A stretch of 14,395 nt of DNA. Origin: an uncultured Collinsella sp. (GTDB taxonomy: Bacteria; Actinomycetota; Coriobacteriia; Coriobacteriales; Coriobacteriaceae). Below are positions 7,236 to 12,308 of the stretch, piece by piece (within the stretch, counting starts at the first letter, position 1; each line of letters opens with the position of its first letter). The stretch lies in the NCBI GenBank assembly GCA_900550785.1, contig URTL01000037.1, positions 1 through 14,395 on the forward strand. Reading direction: 5' to 3'. The position numbers and the translations under genes are program-made. The notes under the pieces are model-generated. The model was given only the letters and a program-made list of their open reading frames with translations. It was not told where the DNA came from and did no database searches.

Positions 7236-8612
7236 ATGGCGAAGCTAGATGTGGAAACGACGCACAAGGTCGGTGGCTCGGTGACGACACAGGCCTTCGA
7301 CGTGGTCGTTATCGGCGGCGGCCCCGCCGGCATGGCGGCTGCACTTGCCGCACATAAAGCCGGCGCACACGTGGCCATCGTGGAGCGCGAGCAGCATCTG
7401 GGCGGCATCCTGCGCCAGTGCATCCACCCCGGTTTTGGCCTATCGCACTTTAAGCAGGAACTCACCGGCCCCGAGTACGCGCAGCGCTTTATCGACCAGG
7501 TGCGCGCGACCGACATTGCGCTGTTCTTGGGCAGCATGGTGCTTGGGATCGATTCGGACGAGGGCGCGAGCGTAGGCGACCCGGACACGGGCGAGGCCGC
7601 GGGAACCACCGCAGTCCATACCGTCACGCTCATGAGCCGTACCGGCATGCTTCAGCTCACCGGGCGTGCGGTCGTCCTTGCCATGGGGTGCCGCGAGCGT
7701 ACACGCAGCGAGATCAAGATTCCCGGCAGCCGTCCCGCCGGCGTTTTTACGGCCGGCTTGGCGCAGCGATATATCAATATCGAAAACCTCAAGCCTGGCT
7801 CGCGCGCCGTCATTTTGGGCTCGGGCGACATCGGGCTTATCATGGCGCGCCGCTGCACGCTCGAGGGGATTTCCGTCGAGGGCGTGTACGAGCTCATGCC
7901 GTACGCCAACGGCCTGCGCCGCAACGTCAAGAACTGCCTGGACGACTTTGGAATTCCGCTGCACCTGTCCACCACCGTCACACGCGTGATCGGGCACGAC
8001 CGCGTGGAGGCCGTCGAGGTAAGCCAGGTCGACGAGCACCTGGCGCCCATTGCCGGGACGGAGCGCATCGTTCCGTGCGACACGCTGCTGCTTTCGGTGG
8101 GTCTGATTCCCGAAAACGAGCTTTCGGTGGGCGCGGGCGTTGAGCTTGATCCACGCACGCGCGGAGCCGTGGTGGACCAGAGCCTGCAAACGGGTGTGCC
8201 GGGCATCTTTGCCTGTGGCAACGTGCTGCACGTGCACGACCTGGCCGACAACGTGACGACCGAGTCCGAGAGGGCTGGCGCAGCTGCAGCGGCGTACGCG
8301 CTGGGGACCGGCGCGGGCGCCGTTCCGGACTGCGAGCTCACTGTCTCCCCTGCCGGCATTGCGGGATACGCGCTGCCGGGACGCATTACGGCTGTGGCAC
8401 TCACCAAACTCAACTTCCGCGTCCGCCGACCGGTCGACGCCGCCCGCGTGCGCATTCTGGCAGGCGACGAGGAACTGTTTGCGGGCAAGGTCCGCGCGTT
8501 TAAGCCGAGCATTATGGAAAGCTTCCCACTGCCGGCAAAGGTCATCCAACAAGCGCTCGACCTAGGTGCCAGCGAGATTGTCCTATCCGTCGATCCCGTC
8601 GAGGAGGCATAA
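7236..8612 (+). CDS. FAD/NAD(P)-dependent oxidoreductase, pyridine-nucleotide-disulphide reductase type (GlpB-position subunit)
   Basis: A 458-residue flavoprotein. After a short N-terminal extension, DVVVIGGGPAGMAAA (about residues 22-36) binds FAD. HLGGILRQCIHPGFG (about 54-68) is highly characteristic of the subfamily that accompanies GlpA and DUF1667. A second Rossmann site, AVILGSGDIGLIMARR (about 189-204), should bind NAD(H). GIFACGN (near 325-331) is the usual FAD-binding end motif. The family's redox-active CxxxxC pair is not evident, so it is unlikely to be a thioredoxin-like reductase. It probably links oxidation by the upstream protein to NAD+ or another acceptor. The ATG at 7236 follows the upstream TAG by one base, with AGGGGG 9 nt upstream inside the preceding gene. 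The exact physiological acceptor cannot be read from sequence. Confidence 0.88.
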   Translation: MAKLDVETTHKVGGSVTTQAFDVVVIGGGPAGMAAALAAHKAGAHVAIVEREQHLGGILRQCIHPGFGLSHFKQELTGPEYAQRFIDQVRATDIALFLGSMVLGIDSDEGASVGDPDTGEAAGTTAVHTVTLMSRTGMLQLTGRAVVLAMGCRERTRSEIKIPGSRPAGVFTAGLAQRYINIENLKPGSRAVILGSGDIGLIMARRCTLEGISVEGVYELMPYANGLRRNVKNCLDDFGIPLHLSTTVTRVIGHDRVEAVEVSQVDEHLAPIAGTERIVPCDTLLLSVGLIPENELSVGAGVELDPRTRGAVVDQSLQTGVPGIFACGNVLHVHDLADNVTTESERAGAAAAAYALGTGAGAVPDCELTVSPAGIAGYALPGRITAVALTKLNFRVRRPVDAARVRILAGDEELFAGKVRAFKPSIMESFPLPAKVIQQALDLGASEIVLSVDPVEEA

Positions 8613-8615
8613 ACT

Positions 8616-9014
8616 ATGAGCAATAACGCAATCGATACGCTGCAGTTCAACTGCACCACCTGCCCATCCGAGTGCCTCCTGACCGTAGAGGTGGAGCGCG
8701 ACGCCAATGGCGCCGTGGTGGAAGTGCGCTCCGTAACCGGCAACAACTGCCCGCGCGGCGATAAGTTCGCACATCAGGAACTCACCTGCCCCATGCGCGT
8801 GCTCACCACCACCGTGGCCGTCTCCGGAGGCGACGAAGCCCTGCTCCCCGTGCGCACGGCCGAAGCCATCCCGCTGACGCTCCACGCCCAGACCATGGAC
8901 CTCATCCGCGACCTAGTCGTCAACGCCCCCATCCGCATGGGCGACGTAGTCCTAGAGAACCTCCTAAACACCAACATCAACCTAATCGCCAGCATGGACA
9001 TCGACCGAGTCTAA
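8616..9014 (+). CDS. DUF1667 cysteine-rich small subunit
   Basis: A 132-residue DUF1667 protein. Cys13, Cys16 and Cys20 (CTTCPSEC) with Cys45 (NNCPRG) form a likely metal or Fe-S site. The family signature continues as CPMRVLTTTV (58-67) and PVRTAEAIPL. In clostridia and Thermotoga this family follows the same two flavoproteins, often beside glycerol kinase or the glycerol facilitator, so it may replace GlpC as the electron-transfer subunit; that role is inferred. The start is ATG at 8616, 3 bp after the upstream TAA, with a strong GAGGAGG overlapping the end of the preceding gene. The last 40 codons use CTA and GTA unusually often (for example DLVVN, VVLENLLN), unlike the rest of the operon. 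Confidence 0.88.
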   Translation: MSNNAIDTLQFNCTTCPSECLLTVEVERDANGAVVEVRSVTGNNCPRGDKFAHQELTCPMRVLTTTVAVSGGDEALLPVRTAEAIPLTLHAQTMDLIRDLVVNAPIRMGDVVLENLLNTNINLIASMDIDRV

Positions 9015-9047
9015 GTAGCTAATTGGGGACGGGGCTCTTTTAGCTAC
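9015..9047 (+). terminator. Hairpin immediately after the operon stop
   Basis: GTAGCTAA (9015-9022) pairs perfectly with TTAGCTAC (9040-9047), across a loop carrying TTGGGGACGGGGCTCTT. It starts at the base after the DUF1667 TAA, so it is positioned as the operon's 3' end, but it has no T-tract. The loop sequence recurs inverted at 10581-10597. Confidence 0.5.
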
Positions 9048-9071
9048 CTCGCCATCCACCCTGCCCTCCTC

Positions 9072-9138
9072 AGTTGCGGTGAAATACGGACTGTTTAATG
9101 GCTTCAGGCCGCTAAACAGTCCGTATTTCACCGCAACT
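9072..9138. repeat. Palindromic element, perfect 26-bp stem (copy A)
   Basis: The arm at 9072-9097 begins AGTTGCGGTGAAATACGG. It is an exact reverse complement of 9113-9138, with a 15-nt loop. The sequence next to the right arm (TATGAG) also resembles copy B (GATGAG). It lies between the flavoprotein operon and the M24 peptidase. Such a perfect stem suggests recent spread or strong constraint. Confidence 0.95.
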
Positions 9139-9168
9139 TATGAGTGCCGCATGGGATGCAAAGGAGTG

Positions 9169-9217
9169 TCCCAAGGTGCCGGCATAAAAGGAACGTCCCT
9201 ATCTGCCGGGCTTGGGA
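9169..9217. repeat. Inverted repeat just upstream of the peptidase gene
   Basis: TCCCAAG (9169-9175) pairs with CTTGGGA (9211-9217). Inside it CCGGC (9179-9183) pairs with GCCGG (9205-9209). The loop holds GGAACGTCCC, one of the recurrent GGGACG-like motifs. It ends 21 bp before the Shine-Dalgarno, so it would lie in or next to the 5' leader. Confidence 0.55.
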
Positions 9218-9250
9218 TACCATGGTGGCACCCTAGCGAAAGGACGATGT

Positions 9251-10339
9251 ATGGCACATGTCGATGACCAGCGTGTGGCGCGCGTGCTCGATGCGCTCGA
9301 GGCTCAGCACCCCGGCGCACAGCTGCTCGTAAACGACCCGTGGTCGATCTATTACCTGACCGGTTTTTATGCCGATATGTTCGAGCGTTTTTGTGGCGTG
9401 CTGCTCGCACGCGGCACCGAGCCGTTGATCCTCGTCAACGCCCTGCACCAGCTGCCAGAGTATGACAATGCCCGCGTCGCGTACCACACCGATACTGACG
9501 ACGTGGCCGACGCCATCGTTCGCGAGGTCGATCCGACCAAACCGCTCGGCATCGACACCGTCATGCGTTCCGGCTTTTTGATGCCCCTCATGGAGCGTCA
9601 CGCCGCGAGCGAGTTCTTCCTAGGCGACTTTGCCGTCACTGCCGCACGCACCTACAAAGACGCTACCGAGCAGGAGCTTATGCGAGCGTCCTCTGCCGCC
9701 AACGACGCCGTGATGGCCGATACCATCAAGCTCGTCCATGAAGGCGTGACGGAGCGCGAAATTGCCGATCAGATGCTCAGTCTGTACCGCAAGCACGGCT
9801 GCGAGGGCTTTAGCTTTCCGCCGATCGTGAGCTTTGGCGCCAACGCCGGCGACCCGCACCACGAGCCCGACGACACCGTACTCAAGCGCGGCGACGTGGT
9901 GCTGTTCGACATTGGCGGACGCCATCGCAACTACTGCTCGGACATGACGCGCACGTTCTTTTGGGGCGAGCCGGACGAGGAGACGGCACACATCTACGAC
10001 ATCGTGCGCCGCGCCAACGAGGCCGCCGAGGCGCTCATAGCACCAGGCGTGCGCATGTGCGACCTGGACCGTGCTGCGCGCGACGTGATTGAGGGCGCGG
10101 GCTATGGGCAGTACTTTACGCATCGCCTGGGCCACTCGATCGGCCTGCAGGATCACGAGCCGGGCGACGTCTCGCTCGTCAACGAGCAGGTTGTCGAGCC
10201 GGGCATGACCTTCTCCATCGAGCCGGGCATCTACCTCCCCGGTCACACCGGCGTCCGCATCGAGGACTTGGCCTTGGTGACCGAGTCCGGCGTCGAGATT
10301 CTCAACGCCTACCCCCACGATCCAGTCCGCCTAGACTAG
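9251..10339 (+). CDS. M24 family metallopeptidase (Xaa-Pro aminopeptidase/dipeptidase type)
   Basis: A 362-residue cytoplasmic metallopeptidase, most likely releasing residues next to proline. The N-terminal creatinase-like domain (about residues 1-130) contains NDPWSIYYLTGFYADM. The C-terminal pita-bread domain carries all five metal ligands: Asp220 (LFDIGG), Asp231 (CSDMTRTF), His295 (RLGHSIGLQDHE), Glu324 (FSIEPGIY) and Glu338 (VRIEDLALV). The length matches PepQ and YpdF-like enzymes. The ATG at 9251 is preferred over an upstream in-frame ATG at 9212, because GAAAGGA lies 6 nt before it and the intervening residues fall on the leader hairpin. It stands alone: palindromes lie on both sides and the next gene (folC) is convergent. 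Substrate specificity (di- or oligopeptides) is not decided by sequence. Confidence 0.93.
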   Translation: MAHVDDQRVARVLDALEAQHPGAQLLVNDPWSIYYLTGFYADMFERFCGVLLARGTEPLILVNALHQLPEYDNARVAYHTDTDDVADAIVREVDPTKPLGIDTVMRSGFLMPLMERHAASEFFLGDFAVTAARTYKDATEQELMRASSAANDAVMADTIKLVHEGVTEREIADQMLSLYRKHGCEGFSFPPIVSFGANAGDPHHEPDDTVLKRGDVVLFDIGGRHRNYCSDMTRTFFWGEPDEETAHIYDIVRRANEAAEALIAPGVRMCDLDRAARDVIEGAGYGQYFTHRLGHSIGLQDHEPGDVSLVNEQVVEPGMTFSIEPGIYLPGHTGVRIEDLALVTESGVEILNAYPHDPVRLD

Positions 10340-10342
10340 GCA

Positions 10343-10373
10343 ATGCGGCAAAGGGACAGCCCCTTTGCCGCAT
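10343..10373 (+). terminator. Hairpin after the M24 peptidase gene
   Basis: ATGCGGCAAAGGG (10343-10355) pairs perfectly over 13 bp with CCCTTTGCCGCAT (10361-10373), with a 5-nt loop. It begins 3 bp after the stop. No T-tract follows (CACATG), so it may be a stabilising 3' stem rather than an intrinsic terminator. Confidence 0.65.
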
Positions 10374-10396
10374 CACATGAATGTCGCCACAAAAAC

Positions 10397-10534
10397 GGCC
10401 TATCTACTACGTTTAACCCGCATGGGTCGACCATAACCGACTTTTCGCAAAATCCGCAAGCCGTCTACCTGCGGTTTTAATTTCGCAATGTTCCGTGTGG
10501 TCGAGGGTAACCGGTCAAACGTAGTAGACAGGCC
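10397..10534. repeat. Imperfect palindromic element of about 138 bp
   Basis: The outer arms match at 20 of 22 positions: GGCCTATCTACTACGTTT on the left against GGCCTGTCTACTACGTTT on the reverse strand from 10534. Weaker matching extends outward to about 10384/10548, and inward to a TCGACCA pair. An inner hairpin, AAAATCCGCA (10449-10458) with TGCGGTTTT (10470-10478), lies at the centre. It sits between convergent genes and has no ORF. Confidence 0.85.
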
Positions 10535-10580
10535 AATTTCATGGCAAGCGAGTCGACTCGGGGCACAGGGCAGCCAAAAA

Positions 10581-10597
10581 AGCCCCGTCCCAAATTG
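10581..10597 (-). repeat. Inverted copy of the GGGACGGGGCT motif
   Basis: AGCCCCGTCCCAAATT is the reverse complement, with one mismatch, of AATTGGGGACGGGGCT at 9021-9036. In both places the motif lies close to a copy of the AGTTGCGGTGA hairpin (9072 and 10608), suggesting a composite repeat. Confidence 0.6.
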
Positions 10598-10607
10598 ACT
10601 GCTTTTG

Positions 10608-10674
10608 AGTTGCGGTGATATACGGCCTGTTTGAGGCTTCTGGCTTGTAAAACAGTCCGTATTTCACCGCAACT
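10608..10674. repeat. Palindromic element, diverged copy B of 9072-9138
   Basis: The left arm 10608-10632 and right arm 10650-10674 pair at 23 of 25 positions. The right arm is identical to the matching part of copy A, while the left arm carries both changes. It lies 14 bp from the folC stop, so it may also act as its 3' hairpin, and it closes the interval that contains the M24 gene. Confidence 0.93.
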
Positions 10675-10688
10675 GATGAGGGGATGGG

Positions 10689-12032
10689 TTAACGGAGCAG
10701 GCCGGCCACTTCGCCGGCTAGGGTGATGGTGCCGGCTGCTACGAAGGGCTCGCCTGCGGCCTTGAAAGCTGCAAGGGCCTCGGAAACGCTGGAGTACACG
10801 CCTGCGAGCTTATCGGCATCAACGAGGGCAGCGAGCTCCTCCGCCGGCAGGGCGCGGTCGGAATCGGTCTGGGTCACGACCACACGGGGGAACGCCGGAA
10901 TCAGCACGTCGACGATGCCTGCCACGTCCTTGTCGGCCAGCGCAGCGCACAGCAGCGTGGGGCGATTCTCCACGCACGGATCGATCTCGTCCAACGCGCT
11001 CACAAAGTTCTCGCAGCTCTGGGGGTTATGGCAGGCGTCGATCAGCTTGAGCGGATCGGTTCCCAGCACATCAAAGCGACCCGGCGTGGGGCAGCCCATA
11101 AGAGAAGCGTCGAGCGACTCGTGGTCGAGCTCGCGGCCCAGATAGCCCTCGCACAGCATAATCGCACACGCGGCATTCTGCGGCTGATATGCCGGCTTGA
11201 CCATACTCGACGTATAGATCGCACGCGGCGTGGTGCAGCTGAACTCAACCGTGTCGCCCACATGCGCCGGCACCTTAGTCGTGACATGGCTCACCACGAG
11301 CGGCACCACACCGCATTCGCGGCAACGGGCATCCATCACGCGCTGAACACTTGCCTCATGCGTGCCCTCGCCCAGAACAACCAGGCGTCCGGGCTTAATG
11401 ACCGCAGCCTTCTCACCCGCAATGGCCTCGAGCGTATCGCCCAAAATACGTGTGTGATCGAGCCCAATACCCGTAATGGCAACGGCGACGGGATCGGTCG
11501 CACTCGTGGCGTCCCAACGACCGCCCATGCCAACCTCGAGCACGGCAACATCCACCGCGGCCTCGGCAAACACCACAAGTGCGGCGGCCGTCAGCAGGTC
11601 AAACGGAGTAATGGTATAGGCGCGCTCCCCCGCCGCCACACGGTGCGCATTCACCCGACGTCCCGCCTCAACAGCGGCAGAAACGCCACGGGCAAAGGCC
11701 TCGTCACTCACAACGCGCCCATCGACCTCCATGCGCTCGGGATAACGCACCAGCTGCGGCGACGTATACAGCGCGGTTTTTAACCCCTCACCACGAAGGA
11801 TGGCAGCCGAAAAACGCGTGGTCGAAGTCTTGCCATTGGTACCGGCGACCTGAATGCAATCAAAGTACTCGTCCGGGCGCCCCAACTCATCGAGCATATC
11901 GACAACCGTCTCAAGCAAAGGACCAGCATCCCCAGAAATCCGCCCCGTATCAGCAGCCAGCCCAACAGCCTCATCAAACGAAAGCAACTCAAACGAGAAA
12001 GGAACGACATACGACCCAGAACGCTTAGCCAT
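10689..12032 (-). CDS. folC: Folylpolyglutamate synthase / dihydrofolate synthase
   Basis: A 447-residue Mur-ligase-family enzyme. FolC joins L-glutamate to dihydropteroate and/or to tetrahydrofolate polyglutamate tails with ATP, in the cytoplasm. The P-loop is VAGTNGKTST (about residues 62-71). Further signatures are LEVGMGGRWDAT (the GMGGRxDAT box), TGIGLDHTRILGDTLEAIAGEKAAVIKPG (given only to locate the Mur central domain; the EKAAVIKPG end is diagnostic), and DACHNPQS, which opens the C-terminal glutamate ligase domain. Length and motifs are complete. The ATG at 12032 is chosen because GGAG lies 10 nt upstream; an ATG at 12071 would put a terminator-like hairpin inside the coding region. 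It follows valS on the same strand, an arrangement also known from Bacillus. One enzyme often performs both activities, and which here is not decided. Confidence 0.95.
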   Translation of the reverse strand: MAKRSGSYVVPFSFELLSFDEAVGLAADTGRISGDAGPLLETVVDMLDELGRPDEYFDCIQVAGTNGKTSTTRFSAAILRGEGLKTALYTSPQLVRYPERMEVDGRVVSDEAFARGVSAAVEAGRRVNAHRVAAGERAYTITPFDLLTAAALVVFAEAAVDVAVLEVGMGGRWDATSATDPVAVAITGIGLDHTRILGDTLEAIAGEKAAVIKPGRLVVLGEGTHEASVQRVMDARCRECGVVPLVVSHVTTKVPAHVGDTVEFSCTTPRAIYTSSMVKPAYQPQNAACAIMLCEGYLGRELDHESLDASLMGCPTPGRFDVLGTDPLKLIDACHNPQSCENFVSALDEIDPCVENRPTLLCAALADKDVAGIVDVLIPAFPRVVVTQTDSDRALPAEELAALVDADKLAGVYSSVSEALAAFKAAGEPFVAAGTITLAGEVAGLLR

Positions 12033-12054
12033 AACCCAAAGTCTCCAATTACAG

Positions 12055-12089
12055 AAAAAGAGGCCCATCAAAAAAATAATGAGCCCCTC
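12055..12089 (-). terminator. Terminator-like hairpin directly before the folC ribosome site
   Basis: On the minus strand GAGG, a GG bulge, then CTCAT pairs with GATGGGCCTC across a T-rich loop, followed by TTTTT. The T-tract ends only about 9 nt before the folC Shine-Dalgarno. It could end valS read-through or act as an attenuator for folC. The stem is bulged and includes a G-U pair, so strength is uncertain. Confidence 0.45.
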
Positions 12090-12186
12090 GCGTTGACAAT
12101 ATCAGCCTTTACCCGCTTGCAGCAAGATCAAGGCCACAACCAAGTGACCTCACCAGGCAGCGGACGCCCCCGTAACCGCTATGGGA

Positions 12187-12294
12187 GCGGTTTGGGGCTT
12201 TGCTCGATACAAGTTCCGCACGAGCCGAAGGCCACTTAATGTGGCCTTCGTGCGAGCAGGACTGTTCGCAGTAGCGAGCAATGCCCCAAACCGC
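12187..12294. repeat. Large palindromic element between valS and folC
   Basis: The outer arms, 12187-12210 and 12271-12294, match at 22 of 24 positions (left begins GCGGTTTGGGGC). An inner perfect hairpin, GAAGGCCAC (12227-12235) / GTGGCCTTC (12241-12249), has a TTAAT loop. Weaker pairing extends outward to near 12170 and 12308, reaching the valS stop codon. No T-tract lies in either direction. The interval 12090-12308 holds no other gene. Confidence 0.88.
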
Positions 12295-12308
12295 GTCCCC
12301 AGTACCGC

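Noticed and set aside
10340..10688. tRNA or small RNA gene in the gap between the M24 peptidase and folC
   Set aside because: The stems found are long simple palindromes. No cloverleaf, anticodon loop or CCA end, and no convincing promoter, can be seen.
12093..12098. TTGACA on the plus strand as a promoter
   Set aside because: A perfect -35 hexamer, but no -10 box follows at 16-18 bp and no plus-strand gene lies downstream.
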